A DNA stretch of 64,000 nucleotides from Calothrix parasitica NIES-267 (GCF_002368095.1 NZ_AP018227.1:608488-672487), one strand, 5' to 3'; counted from the first letter of the stretch, positions 36,096-46,094 are shown. Notes: generated by a model from the sequence alone, not told the origin. Numbers and translations: made by a program.

Positions 36096-38765
36096 GTGAA
36101 TAATCCAGCCCTAACTCCAGATGTTGACCCGAGTTCTGTTTTTCCTTTTGAACTGGACGGGTTCCAACACGATGCAATCGCTTCTCTAAATGCGGGACGT
36201 TCGGTTGTCGTATGCGCTCCTACAGGTTCCGGTAAAACTTTAATTGGGGAATACGCTATCTATCGTGCTATGGCACGAGGCAAACGAGTATTTTATACCA
36301 CTCCGCTTAAGGCGCTTTCTAATCAAAAATTACGCGATTTCCGTGAGGAGTTTGGTTTTGAATCGGTGGGACTCTTAACTGGGGATGTCTCTATTAACCG
36401 AGATGCTTCAATTTTGGTGATGACTACGGAAATTTTCCGTAATATGCTCTACGGTACACCTATCGGACAAGTTGGTACTTCTTTAATTGATGTGGAAGCG
36501 GTGGTGCTAGATGAGTGCCACTATATGAATGACCGTCAACGAGGGACGGTTTGGGAAGAATCGATTATTTATTGTCCGGAATCAATTCAGCTTGTAGCTC
36601 TTTCGGCAACTGTTGACAACAGCGACCAGCTTACTGATTGGTTAAATCAAGTTCACGGCCCTACAGATTTAATTTATTCGGATTTTCGTCCGGTTCCTCT
36701 AAATTTTCATTTTGGTAATAGTAAGGGTTTGTTTCCTCTTCTTAATGAAGATAAATCTGAATTAAATCATCGGTTAGTAAAAAGAAAAAGAAAGAGAGGA
36801 GACAGAAGCAAACAGATTGCTAGACAAGAATCTCCCGGTATTAGTTATGTGCTGGAGCATTTACGCGCAAGAGATATGCTCCCAGCAATTTACTTTATTT
36901 TTAGCCGTCGGGGTTGCGATAGAGCTGTTGCTGAAGTTGGGGATTTATGGTTGGTAGATGGTGATGAAGCTCAAAGGTTAAGACCTCAGATTGATGAATT
37001 TCTCACTCGCAATCCCGATGCAGGTAGAGCAGGACATGTTGGGCCGCTTTATCGAGGAATTGCTGCTCACCATGCCGGAATTTTACCTGCTTGGAAAGGG
37101 TTAGTAGAAGAATTATTTCAGCAAGGTTTGATTAAAGTTGTATTTGCCACGGAAACTTTAGCCGCTGGTATAAATATGCCTGCGAGAACTACGGTAATTT
37201 CCACACTTTCTAAACGTACCGATAGCGGACATCGGTTATTAAATCCTTCCGAATTTTTACAGATGGCAGGCAGGGCCGGTCGTCGAGGTATGGATGAAGT
37301 GGGTCATGTGGTAACGCTGCAAACTCCGTTTGAAGGTGCAAAAGAAGCTAGTTATTTAGCAACATCCAATCCAGACCCTTTAGTTAGTCAGTTTTCACCC
37401 AGTTACGGTATGGTGTTGAACTTGCTGCAAACCCATACGTTAGAGGAAGTAAAAGAATTAGTAGAAAGAAGTTTTGGGCAATATTTAGCTAACCTACATT
37501 TACAACCGCAATACAACAAAATTTCTGAAGTTAAGCAGCAATTAACAACTGTTCAATCGAAGATTGCTGATGTTAGCGATGAAGAAGTAGCTCAGTACGA
37601 TAAATTACGTCAGCGTATAAAAGTAGAGCGTAAGTTATTAACAACTTTGCAAGAACAAGCGACAGAAACCCGAAAAGAAGAGTTAATCATGATGCTCAGT
37701 TTCGCCGTTTCTGGAACTTTATTAAGTTTGAAAGGCGATAATGCTGAGCTTTCTGCACCAGTTACAGCGGTTTTAGTTGGTAAAACTCCCGGTTCGGAGA
37801 CACCTTTTTTGGTTTGTTTGGGAAAAAATAATCGCTGGTACGTGACTTCGGTTCACGATGTGATAGATTTGTACGCTCAATTACCTCGTATTGAAGTACC
37901 CCCAGATTTAATACCACCATCCGAACTATCATTACAGCCTGGAAAATCCTGTGATGGGGATGAAGTTACAGCCGATATAGCTACACAAATTCCTGATTCT
38001 ACAGATGGTTTTTCTATGGCCCCGGAAGTGGTAGAACAGCTGCGTGTGGTTACTAGTTTGCAGGAAAAAATGGAAGCTAGTCCCTTGCATGGGTTAGGAA
38101 ATGCTGCAAGTATATACAAGCGTCAAGCTCGTGCTGTTCAGTTAGAAGCAGAAATTCAAGAATTAAGGTTACAAGTTGAAGAACAGTCACAACGTCACTG
38201 GGACGAGTTCATTACCTTAATTGAAATTCTGCAATATTTTGAAGCTTTAGATAATTTGGTTCCGACTGAATTAGGACAAATGGCCGCTGCGATTCGTGGG
38301 GAAAACGAGTTATGGTTGGGTTTAGTGCTTAATAGCGGAAACCTAGATGAATTAGCTCCCCATCATTTTGCGACAACTATTGCAGGTTTGGTAACAGAAA
38401 CCTCTCGTCCCGATAGCAGAGTATTTTTTGAACTGAGTAGTGAAGTAGCAGATGCTTTAGCTTCATTGCGTCCGATTCGTCGCAAGGTGTTTCAGTTACA
38501 GCGCAGGTATGGAGTCGCTTTACCGGTATGGTTGGAGTTTGAATTAATTACTTTAGTCGAGCAATGGGCTTTGGGAATGGAGTGGGTAGAGCTATGTGAA
38601 AATACCACTTTAGATGAGGGAGATGTGGTAAGAATATTACGTCGTACCTTAGATTTATTATCACAAATTCCCCACGTTCCTCATTTACCGCAAGATATTA
38701 AGAGGAATGCTCAAAGAGCAACTCAATTAATTGATAGATTTCCTGTTAATGAAGTTGTTGAGTAA
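36096..38765 (+). CDS. Ski2/Mtr4-like DExH RNA helicase
   Basis: 889 residues, GTG start. Helicase superfamily 2 motifs: Q-like FELDGFQHDAIASL, motif I APTGSGKTLIGEYA, Ia TTPLKALSNQK, II VVLDECHYMND, III LSATVDN, IV YFIFSRRGCDRA, V FATETLAAGINMPARTTV, VI QMAGRAGRRGMDEVGHV. The C-terminal half has a DSHCT-type helical domain (about 700-889). It is homologous in layout to chloroplast ISE2 and yeast Ski2/Mtr4, so it probably acts in RNA processing or decay. A coiled-coil-like segment lies near 480-530. Confidence 0.93.
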   Translation: MNNPALTPDVDPSSVFPFELDGFQHDAIASLNAGRSVVVCAPTGSGKTLIGEYAIYRAMARGKRVFYTTPLKALSNQKLRDFREEFGFESVGLLTGDVSINRDASILVMTTEIFRNMLYGTPIGQVGTSLIDVEAVVLDECHYMNDRQRGTVWEESIIYCPESIQLVALSATVDNSDQLTDWLNQVHGPTDLIYSDFRPVPLNFHFGNSKGLFPLLNEDKSELNHRLVKRKRKRGDRSKQIARQESPGISYVLEHLRARDMLPAIYFIFSRRGCDRAVAEVGDLWLVDGDEAQRLRPQIDEFLTRNPDAGRAGHVGPLYRGIAAHHAGILPAWKGLVEELFQQGLIKVVFATETLAAGINMPARTTVISTLSKRTDSGHRLLNPSEFLQMAGRAGRRGMDEVGHVVTLQTPFEGAKEASYLATSNPDPLVSQFSPSYGMVLNLLQTHTLEEVKELVERSFGQYLANLHLQPQYNKISEVKQQLTTVQSKIADVSDEEVAQYDKLRQRIKVERKLLTTLQEQATETRKEELIMMLSFAVSGTLLSLKGDNAELSAPVTAVLVGKTPGSETPFLVCLGKNNRWYVTSVHDVIDLYAQLPRIEVPPDLIPPSELSLQPGKSCDGDEVTADIATQIPDSTDGFSMAPEVVEQLRVVTSLQEKMEASPLHGLGNAASIYKRQARAVQLEAEIQELRLQVEEQSQRHWDEFITLIEILQYFEALDNLVPTELGQMAAAIRGENELWLGLVLNSGNLDELAPHHFATTIAGLVTETSRPDSRVFFELSSEVADALASLRPIRRKVFQLQRRYGVALPVWLEFELITLVEQWALGMEWVELCENTTLDEGDVVRILRRTLDLLSQIPHVPHLPQDIKRNAQRATQLIDRFPVNEVVE

Positions 38766-39063
38766 GTTTGGGAATTGGGGATTGGGGATTGGGGATTGCG
38801 GAATTGGGAGACAAGAGGAATTTTAACCTTTGACATTTGACCTTATTAACTCTTAGTTTCTGAGTTGATTTAATATACCTATGCTTAATTAATAATCTTA
38901 AAATTCCCTTGTTAGCTAAACAATTTACTAGCTTGTTATAAATCTGTTACGCTACTACGCTCGTTTGCTAATAGAATGCTTTAAAAGTCTAACTATATAC
39001 TTTATCTAGGGATTATAAGTTGCAGTTATAATCATTTTACTGATAACTTATAAGTTATATAAT

Positions 39064-40206
39064 ATGGATGAAGAAAAATTAGGAACAATTTTCTTAGTAA
39101 TTAATATAATAGCTTTTAGCTATTTTTATATAGGGCTTGCTGAAAAAGCCTAAAAATTTAAAATAGAACCCACAAAGCTTAAAAATATTAGGTTTTGCGG
39201 CTTGAATTCTAAATTTAAGCAATAATTTTAGAAAAAAGTCCAAGGGTTTTGAGCTAATACGTTACATAAGCTTGCACAAGAAAAAGATAAAAAGGTCTGA
39301 AAGTCTTATCTGACAAGACTTATAATTTTATTCAGCAAACCCTATATAGGAAATATTATAAAAATAAACAAGCAAACATCTGCTAAACTTCGTTTAACTT
39401 TCCGACCTAAATGGAGTATTTTTGTAGGAATGTTTATAAGCCAATTTGCATTCTTATTTTTTGCAGCTACTTTTAGTTTTGACCCAATTCGCAAAATTGT
39501 TTGCGAGCATTCTATACAGAATATTTCAGCTACAAAATCTGATTTGAGTACACAGCAAAAATATATTCCTACAGACTGTAAAATTACAGACATTGATTGG
39601 TTCAATCATGAAAAGAATCTAGAGATAATTTCAAATATAATTGAATCGAAAATAGAACAGGAAATAGAAATTGATGAAAACAATAGACCATACCATTATT
39701 ATCGAATAAATTTATTTACTAAAACCGGAAATATTCCTTTTACGGATAAAAGATTTACAGAGTCTGAATTAAAAAAGATTCAGTTACTAGTATCATCTAT
39801 TAATGAGTTTATAGTTACAAATGAAAATGTTGAGATAGCACGTATTGTAGATAATCGTGATTTGGGATATATAACTTTTGGGTGTGGTTTATTTTTCGCA
39901 ACAATAATTTTCTTGTCGATGTTAACAGGTTTATATGTTAGCTTCTGTTTTGATAAAGAAAGCAATCTTTTTACTGTAAGTCGTTACAGATGTTTTGGAA
40001 TTTTTGGAAAAAAAGAGTTTCAGTATCCTTTGAACGAAATTGTAGATGTAAAAGTTGAACGTATATCTGTTAGTTGGGATGAAGATGTAAGTCAGGTTGT
40101 TTTAGTATTATCAGATAATGAATTTTATCTGAATCCTATTAGTATGATTTCAAAAAATATAGATGGAGCGTATATTGTTATGATTATTAAAGATTTTCTG
40201 AAATAA
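39064..40206 (+). pseudogene. Membrane protein gene split by a miniature element
   Basis: ATG 39064 starts a frame (MDEEKLGTIFLVINIIAFSY) that enters the inserted element and stops at TAA 39151. Deleting the element and one copy of its TATATA target (39133-39348) joins it in frame to the downstream frame through GGAAATATTATAAAAATAAAC to a stop at 40206, giving about 308 residues. The reconstructed protein has an N-terminal helix, a second helix (SIFVGMFISQFAFLFFAA), an extracytoplasmic middle, a third helix near GYITFGCGLFFATIIFLSML, and a C-terminal PH-like segment (EFQYPLNEIVDVKVERISVS). At present only the 258-residue part from ATG 39430 could be translated. Function unknown. Confidence 0.75.
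39133..39342. mobile_element. 210-bp MITE with TATATA target duplication
   Basis: Terminal inverted repeats GGGCTTGCTGAA (39133) and TTCAGCAAACCC (ending 39342) match at 11 of 12 positions. TATATA flanks both sides (39127-39132 and 39343-39348); because the flanks are TA-rich, the duplication could be shorter. No transposase inside, so it is a non-autonomous element mobilised in trans. Confidence 0.8.
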
Positions 40207-40370
40207 AAAGTAGATATTCAAAGGGAGCATTCCTTTAGGTGTAAATTCATTTTTCGTACTGTATTAGCGCACGACAAAATTGCATTTTTTACTTCATTAT
40301 AATGCTCCCAATTCAAAACCATTCAAGTGTGATGTTAGGATGGTTAATAAAGTTTTTCCTAATATAAATT

Positions 40371-40952
40371 TTAATTATTCTCTCCCACATCAAACCTAAC
40401 TTGTCGATAGAGTTTTTCTATTGGAATAGTAATTCCTACGCTTTCCAAAGTTATACTATCTCCTTGCCCATAGGTATATAAAACCCATAAACCTTCATCA
40501 TTTTTACGAAAGCATTCCACAGCGATTTCATCAGATTCAATTAAAACGTATTCTTTTAAAGTGCTGGATTGACGATAGCGAGTAAATTTTTTACCTCTAT
40601 CAAAAGCTGCTGTTGATGGGGAAAGTACTTCTACGATTAAGCAAGGATATTGAACCATGTCAATTCGTCCTTTATCTCTTTCGTCACAAGTCACCACCAC
40701 ATCTGGATAATGATATGGTCCTGCTTCCGATACTTGTACTTTCACATCAGAGATATAAAATTCACAACCCTTCTCTGCTATAAAATCATCTAACTCAGCA
40801 CCAAAATTATAAGCAATTCGACTATGGGGTTTTGTTCCCCCAGTCATCGCAAATACTTCTCCATCAATATATTCATAACGGAGTTCTTGAGTTTTTTCCC
40901 ATTCTAGGTATTCCTGGGGACTCATGTATTGAAATTGAGGATTAGCAACCAT
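40371..40952 (-). CDS. Uma2 family (DUF820) putative endonuclease
   Basis: 193 residues of the PD-(D/E)xK-fold family that is greatly expanded in cyanobacteria and of largely unknown role. Motifs: YLEWEKTQELRYEYIDGEVFAMTGG, HSRIAYNFGAELDDF, HYPDVVVTCDERD (PD motif present), CLIVEVLSPSTAAFDRGKKF, LKEYVLIESD. The intact PD aspartate contrasts with the Clp N fusion protein at 17037. It ends about 100 bases upstream of the GH3 gene on the same strand and is probably not part of that pathway. Confidence 0.88.
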   Translation of the reverse strand: MVANPQFQYMSPQEYLEWEKTQELRYEYIDGEVFAMTGGTKPHSRIAYNFGAELDDFIAEKGCEFYISDVKVQVSEAGPYHYPDVVVTCDERDKGRIDMVQYPCLIVEVLSPSTAAFDRGKKFTRYRQSSTLKEYVLIESDEIAVECFRKNDEGLWVLYTYGQGDSITLESVGITIPIEKLYRQVRFDVGENN

Positions 40953-41055
40953 TGGTTATTTTGAGGTAATGGTACGGCTTATATCCATTTTACACATGAA
41001 TGCTAATAGTAAATAAAAAAGTAGTTTGAACCAATTACCAATTACCCATTACCAA

Positions 41056-42678
41056 TTACCTATTCACTAAACAAGCTTGTTCTAATTCAACTAATAATTC
41101 TTTTTCAATTGGTTTCGTTGTCAGAATATCGTGTTTAATGTCTCCCCATTTTTTGCCAGATTTACTCTTATATAAACTAATAATTTCAGGAATTTGGGAA
41201 GACACCATAACTTTGACGGGTTCTAATTGTCCTAATAATCTTGCTCGACCATAGTGATGTGATTTTTGTAATTCTTCTTCTAACTGTGCTGCTATTTCTT
41301 CGGGTTTCTGTTTTGCATTATCAAGTAATAGAACATAATGCTCTTGAGGATATTTGACTGGGACTAAACTTTTAAAATAGCTTCTGTCTAAATTGAGTTT
41401 ATCTAAAGTATCGCGAATAAATTCGGAATGTAATTTTTCACCTACTAAGTCGCTAACTTCTTTGTGTCTTCCGACAAATTTTAAGCAAGGTGTATTCAAG
41501 TATGAATGAGTAAAACGAACTCTATCTCCGATGCGATACCGATAAAATCCACCTTTTTGAGAAATAATCATTTCATAAGTCTCTCCCTGCTTTAATTCAT
41601 GAAGCTGATAAACAAATCCGCTTTCATCTAGAAACTCAAAAAATACTTCATTTAGTAAAGGTACGCATCCTTTAGCGGGAATTAAAGGAATAGTCATTGG
41701 TGCTTCTGTAGCGAGAAGTCCTTTACCCTGTATTAGTATATTAGGAAATAAAAAGCGTAAAAAATCCGCACCATCAGCAGCATTCGCACTATCCCAACAG
41801 GAAATTAGTTTTAGTTCTTTCCACAGTTGATTCCAAGGAATTCTATCTGTATTCAGTTTCTCAAATAGTTCGTTTAATTTTGGATTTGTAGATTCTTGTT
41901 TGAATAAATTAGGCTGTAATAGCATCAAGCTTCGTTTGGCTGATATCTCATTTCTCAGTTCAAAAGCCAGCTTTTTACGATTTTTTTGAATATAATCAAG
42001 AACTACCTTTAGAAAAGTCGGACTCCAGATTGAAATTATTTCTAAGTTTTCTGATGTTAAAAGTGTTTTAGCAAGTTGATGTTTGAATTTGTTTGCATCG
42101 CGTAATTTATTTAATTCTGGTGGAGAAACGAGAAAATGACTCATTAAACGTTTCAACCAACCATCTAAATATTCTGAATCATCTTGTAGAGATTGAGATG
42201 AAGATGTTTGTTCTTTTTCTTTTTCTTGTTCCTTTTCTCCAAATTGTGGTGAAATGCAAAAGTATATTTTACCGGTATTAAAGTTAGGACCGTGTGTAAT
42301 CAGGTCATGTGCCCATACGCAAAACATTTGGTTGAAAGAACGTCGTAAAGATTTTGTATAGGGAATTAATTTAGCTGCACCGCTACTTCCAGAAGTTTTT
42401 TCGTAAAAAGACACTTTTTCTGATGTCAGGAGATGGGTATTGTCTTTATTTTGTATCTCAATCCAGTTTTCAATGTTATGGTATTCTACTATTGGTATAC
42501 GATGCCAATCTTCAACATTTTTAACTCGTAGATATCTTCCATAATCGCTCTTTACTAAATTTTTTAAAATTTGATTTTGGACTTTCTTCTGAGCCGCTTG
42601 GGGATTTTCTAAAGCTTGATAAAATTGATGGTTAGCAGATTCGATTAGTTTGCTAAATAGTTTGATAAGTAAATTCAT
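41056..42678 (-). CDS. GH3-family acyl-adenylate/amide synthetase
   Basis: 540 residues, the normal length for GH3 enzymes, which adenylate a carboxylic acid and conjugate it to an amino acid or other amine. Motifs: ATP motif I EKTSGSSGAAKLIPYT, motif II LLATEAPMTIPL, motif III GFYRYRIGDRVRF, and the hinge region KFVGRHKEVSDLVGEKLHSE. Known best from plant auxin and jasmonate signalling; bacterial versions occur in biosynthetic loci. It is the last gene of the minus-strand oxygenase cluster and its only visible acyl-activating enzyme, making it a candidate for the condensation or release step. Substrate unknown. Confidence 0.88.
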   Translation of the reverse strand: MNLLIKLFSKLIESANHQFYQALENPQAAQKKVQNQILKNLVKSDYGRYLRVKNVEDWHRIPIVEYHNIENWIEIQNKDNTHLLTSEKVSFYEKTSGSSGAAKLIPYTKSLRRSFNQMFCVWAHDLITHGPNFNTGKIYFCISPQFGEKEQEKEKEQTSSSQSLQDDSEYLDGWLKRLMSHFLVSPPELNKLRDANKFKHQLAKTLLTSENLEIISIWSPTFLKVVLDYIQKNRKKLAFELRNEISAKRSLMLLQPNLFKQESTNPKLNELFEKLNTDRIPWNQLWKELKLISCWDSANAADGADFLRFLFPNILIQGKGLLATEAPMTIPLIPAKGCVPLLNEVFFEFLDESGFVYQLHELKQGETYEMIISQKGGFYRYRIGDRVRFTHSYLNTPCLKFVGRHKEVSDLVGEKLHSEFIRDTLDKLNLDRSYFKSLVPVKYPQEHYVLLLDNAKQKPEEIAAQLEEELQKSHHYGRARLLGQLEPVKVMVSSQIPEIISLYKSKSGKKWGDIKHDILTTKPIEKELLVELEQACLVNR

Positions 42679-42720
42679 AATTCAAATTATTATAGATATT
42701 TATTATTTAAAGTTGTGAAA

Positions 42721-43374
42721 CTATATTTGAGAATTAGATATTTTATTATCTGTGGTTTTAAAATCTTTTTCTATCCGTTTATTTGGATATAAACGGCTTT
42801 CAACAGATACGAAAGTTTCATCTCCAAGAACTACACCAGGAGTTAAGATAGAACTTGCTCCGATAAATACATTACTGCCAATTTTAACTTTTTTGACATA
42901 TATCATTAAATCTTGTTTTTTTGGTTTAACTACATGTGAAAAGATACCGCATCCTTGACCAAAAAAAACATTATCACCTATTTCAATTAAAGACCGGTCT
43001 GCTATTTCTAATCTAGGAGTCCAATAAACATTTTTGCCAACTTTTGCTCCCCACAATCGCAACCACAATGAAAAAGCTCCAGGTATTAAACGTAATGCTG
43101 ATTCTAATCCAGTAAAAGTGATATATATAGACTGTATTTGATGACTTCCCCACCAAGAAGAATACTCTTTACTTTGTAAATAACTGATTCCTTCTTGAAC
43201 TGGATAAAAGTAGTCATGAATTTTGTGAATTAATAATGGAAACCCGTAGAAAGAAAAGAATAAAGCTGTAACGCTGAAAAATCCGGGTGAATTACAAACC
43301 CATAAGAAAGAAATAAATCCTAGGAGGATGACAGTTGCAGGAAAGAAGGAAAGTATAGTGCTTCTAATGGTCAT
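42721..43374 (-). CDS. Membrane-anchored hexapeptide-repeat acyltransferase-like protein
   Basis: 217 residues. Two N-terminal membrane helices (about 8-28 and 31-50), a short linker, then a left-handed beta-helix of hexapeptide repeats: VGKNVYWTPRLEIADRSLIE, IGDNVFFGQGCGIFSHVV, KIGSNVFIGASSILTPGVVLG. Such folds are usual in O- or N-acyltransferases using acyl-CoA or acyl-carrier substrates. His in FSHVV may be the catalytic base. The frame lies 42 bases upstream of the GH3 gene, suggesting co-transcription. The acyl acceptor is unknown. Confidence 0.8.
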   Translation of the reverse strand: MTIRSTILSFFPATVILLGFISFLWVCNSPGFFSVTALFFSFYGFPLLIHKIHDYFYPVQEGISYLQSKEYSSWWGSHQIQSIYITFTGLESALRLIPGAFSLWLRLWGAKVGKNVYWTPRLEIADRSLIEIGDNVFFGQGCGIFSHVVKPKKQDLMIYVKKVKIGSNVFIGASSILTPGVVLGDETFVSVESRLYPNKRIEKDFKTTDNKISNSQI

Positions 43375-43808
43375 TCTTTTACAGATATTGGTTTTGAAAT
43401 GTGTACTGTAACATCTTCCGAGTTTAGATTTTTAGTCAATTCCGGACTATCTAAAAACATTTTCAAAACACTTCTAATACAATCACAACTTCATCCCTCT
43501 CTTTAATAAGGAGAAGGTGTGAGGTTCTGAGGTATCTTATCAAGTGTGAAAGCCACTATATAATGTAAAGCTGTAGTTATAACCATACGTATTTATTTCT
43601 ATTGAGTACTAATAACAATTCCTCTTTAGACACGTATAAATCCGGAATATCAGTATCTTCGACTACAGTTTCTTTAAATTTTCTATCTCTAATGTGAAGG
43701 AAAAATAATATACAGTTATTGGCTAAGACTCGGAAGTAAGAAAAAATCGCGATGTTAATATTTGTATTCTTACTTACTTCATTTTTTTCGTTTATAACTC
43801 TACAGAAT
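43375..43808. other. Intergenic region within the oxygenase cluster
   Basis: No gene I can support. On the minus strand an open frame without ATG, 43577 to about 43770, reads like degraded coding sequence (IRDRKFKETVVEDTDIPDLY, then VSKEELLLVLNRNKYVWL) and could be a gene remnant. The rest is AT-rich with a TTAATAAGGAGAAGG fragment of a dispersed repeat. Confidence 0.4.
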
Positions 43809-44534
43809 TCAAAATGGTAAGAATAATTTTCTCGTGAAAGATAGAGAATTATTGATTCCTAAAGAATTTGGTGAACTATCAAATTTGTAATAAGTTCCGT
43901 GAATTATGTCCCAAAATTTCAAGTTAGCACCGTAGTTACCTTTAATACATTGCTCTGAATGGTGCCAAGCATGGTCTTTCGGTAAAATTAACCACGGGGA
44001 TAAGCAACGGTATACCCAGGAATTCAATTTTGGTGTAAAGTTACTGTGTCGCCACAAATCCAAAGCTGAACTCAAACTTATTCCTAAAATATACCATCTG
44101 GGTTCTTGTAATAAATACAGGAATAATGGATGAATCCATAGATAAACAATAAAAAAACTCGTCCATAACGTATTTCGGGAAGTTCCCAATACGTCCATTT
44201 CCGTTACGGTATGATGCACTTGATGGATAAACCACAGTTTAGGACTATGGAACAGACGATGATTCCAGTAATAAAGGTAATCTACGAAGACAAAACTTAG
44301 TAAGAAAGCTGTGATGGGGTAAAGATTTAGTGAACCACTAGCACCTGGTAGCAACCACTGGTAAAGTTGAAAGACTATAGCAACCTGCAAAAACGGAATC
44401 ATGGTTCCTTGGAAAAATAAGCCAATTCCGTCTAGTAACCAATCCTCACGACTCTTTTTCCAGTATAGAAAGGGTTGCTTGCTATTTGTAACGGTTAATG
44501 CTAGCAGAATTACGAACGTAAAGAAAACTAACAT
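43809..44534 (-). CDS. Fatty acid hydroxylase / sterol desaturase family protein
   Basis: 241 residues, membrane di-iron oxygenase. The histidine motifs of the FA_hydroxylase superfamily are present in order: HRLFHSPKLW (H-x3-H), HQVHHTVTEMD (H-x2-HH), and HAWHHSEQCIKGNYGANLKF (H-x2-HH). Four or more hydrophobic segments surround them. The family includes carotenoid, sterol and lipid hydroxylases or desaturases. Lying in the cluster with three Rieske enzymes, it probably oxidises a lipid-like intermediate; which one is unknown. Confidence 0.88.
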   Translation of the reverse strand: MLVFFTFVILLALTVTNSKQPFLYWKKSREDWLLDGIGLFFQGTMIPFLQVAIVFQLYQWLLPGASGSLNLYPITAFLLSFVFVDYLYYWNHRLFHSPKLWFIHQVHHTVTEMDVLGTSRNTLWTSFFIVYLWIHPLFLYLLQEPRWYILGISLSSALDLWRHSNFTPKLNSWVYRCLSPWLILPKDHAWHHSEQCIKGNYGANLKFWDIIHGTYYKFDSSPNSLGINNSLSFTRKLFLPF

Positions 44535-44618
44535 ATTGGTAAATCAGTTTCAATTTATACGATTTCTAGACTCTATAGTCGCTATACTTTGGTCAGGTTC
44601 TACCTGGGAATTTTTTTG

Positions 44619-44645
44619 GAAGTGGCGCAGCCACTTCTTTTTTTT
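44619..44645 (+). terminator. Strong hairpin-T8 on the plus strand
   Basis: A perfect 8-bp stem GAAGTGGC / GCCACTTC with loop GCA is followed by eight Ts on the plus strand. All genes within several kilobases are on the minus strand; read in their direction the stem is followed by CAAAAAAA and is not a canonical terminator. Confidence 0.6.
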
Positions 44646-44661
44646 GTGAATGCTAAACTGT

Positions 44662-45684
44662 TTAAACCCAGAATTTTACCTCTACAGATTTATCGGGAAG
44701 GGTTCTTGGGTCTTTCCCTGCTAAGATTTGATTGCGAATTGATTCCACAAAAACATGAATCGTATCAGCAGGGGTATTCGCAAAATGGGTTCCATACTTT
44801 TCGATTACTTCCCATTGAAATTTTAAAGCTTCAATATCTTGCTGGATAATATGTTGGGTCGTCCAATGTACTAGGGGTTTTGCTAATTTATTCCAAATCC
44901 CGTAATTATAGGTGACATAGGTGTAAACCAAAGTCGAATCTTCTGTTTCCGGAATACACTGACTGGTGATAAACAATCTTCTGTTACTTGATATATCATA
45001 TTCAACGCTGGTAACATTCGGCATGTGGAAGCTATCAATATGGCGAATTTTATCACCGTTTTGATTCAGAAATTTTGTAAACCAGCCTAAATTAGTTGTT
45101 TCGTTGCGATATTCTGCAAACACGCTACCATTCTGTCTTTCTACAGTCATTTCTAGCTGTTGTTGAGTTGATTTACGAAAGATTCCGGGATGAACCGAAG
45201 CTGTATGGGGAATATCGATAAAATTTTCAGCACAGTTGGTAACGTTGTTTTGAAACCGGTTGATTACTTTAACAGTTTCCCATCCCGGTTGTTGATAAAA
45301 AGGCATTTTGAAAGGTGTAAAATCCTCGAAAGGGTTAGAAGACAAACGCACGTAAACGTAACCATCCTGTTCTAGAGTTTGGTAAGATTGTGCTTTTCGC
45401 ATTTTGCTTTGACAGAAATTATCTCCTTCCGAAGGTACTGTCACTACTTTACCGGTATTATCGTACTCCCAACCGTGATAAGGACATTGGATATTTCCCT
45501 GACAAACTTTACCTTTAGATAGACGACTATTTCTATGAACGCACCTATCTTGTAAAGCTACGGGTTTACCATCAAATCCGCGAAATATTGCTAGCCATTC
45601 TCCTAAAATTTTACGCGAAATAACTTTATTTGGTTGAAGTTGATTGCTGAATGCAGCAACATACCAAAAATCTTCAAATTTCAT
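44662..45684 (-). CDS. Rieske non-haem iron oxygenase (cluster copy 1)
   Basis: 340 residues. N-terminal Rieske [2Fe-2S] motif CVHRNSRLSKGKVCQGNIQC followed by PYHGW (C-x-H...C-x2-H). The catalytic mononuclear iron site follows at NCAENFIDIPHTASVHPGIF (N-x-x-D-x-x-H-x4-H pattern). Architecture matches the alpha subunits of aromatic-ring hydroxylating dioxygenases and cyanobacterial PAO/SxtT-like oxygenases. Electrons would come from a ferredoxin; one is encoded 42 bases upstream. Substrate unknown. It differs clearly from the other two Rieske proteins of the locus. Confidence 0.92.
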   Translation of the reverse strand: MKFEDFWYVAAFSNQLQPNKVISRKILGEWLAIFRGFDGKPVALQDRCVHRNSRLSKGKVCQGNIQCPYHGWEYDNTGKVVTVPSEGDNFCQSKMRKAQSYQTLEQDGYVYVRLSSNPFEDFTPFKMPFYQQPGWETVKVINRFQNNVTNCAENFIDIPHTASVHPGIFRKSTQQQLEMTVERQNGSVFAEYRNETTNLGWFTKFLNQNGDKIRHIDSFHMPNVTSVEYDISSNRRLFITSQCIPETEDSTLVYTYVTYNYGIWNKLAKPLVHWTTQHIIQQDIEALKFQWEVIEKYGTHFANTPADTIHVFVESIRNQILAGKDPRTLPDKSVEVKFWV

Positions 45685-45726
45685 TTATTCGTTATTAGTT
45701 ACTAGTTGATATTTGTGAGTTATTAG

Positions 45727-46017
45727 CTACTTATAAGCTGTAATTTCAATATCGTTAGTTAGTTGAATTTGACAAGCTAGTCTTGCTTTTGGATTTTCTG
45801 GAGCTAATATTTCTAAAAGTTCTTTCTCTTCTTCCGATGGAGGTGGAATATCACCTTCGATAACTACAAGACAAGTACCACAAATTCCGGTACGACAACC
45901 GAAAAGTATCGGTGAATTTTCTACAGTTAAATTTTCAGCGAGGTTTTGATTATTTTCTAAATTAATTGATTTATAATCAGTTTGTGGAAACTGGATTTTA
46001 TAATTTTTTTGATTCAT
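45727..46017 (-). CDS. Plant-type [2Fe-2S] ferredoxin
   Basis: 96 residues. Cluster ligands are in CRTGICGTCLVV (C-x4-C-x2-C) with the fourth Cys in ARLACQIQL. It looks like redox partners of oxygenases rather than photosynthetic PetF: the first ligand loop is GCRTGICGTC, not the PetF CRAGACSTC, and the tail is short (NDIEITAYK). It is placed directly between Rieske copies 1 and 2, so it most likely supplies electrons to these oxygenases. The reductase is not in the window. Confidence 0.93.
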   Translation of the reverse strand: MNQKNYKIQFPQTDYKSINLENNQNLAENLTVENSPILFGCRTGICGTCLVVIEGDIPPPSEEEKELLEILAPENPKARLACQIQLTNDIEITAYK

Positions 46018-46094
46018 TATATTAAATTGTTGATTATAATATATTTGCTTATTTATCTAGAGGTTTGGTGCGTTCTGCTTTGCGACAACACACC

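Noticed and set aside
43577-43770. Minus-strand frame with coding-like residues
   Set aside because: No start codon in frame before the preceding gene's end; may be a gene remnant but cannot be supported as a gene.
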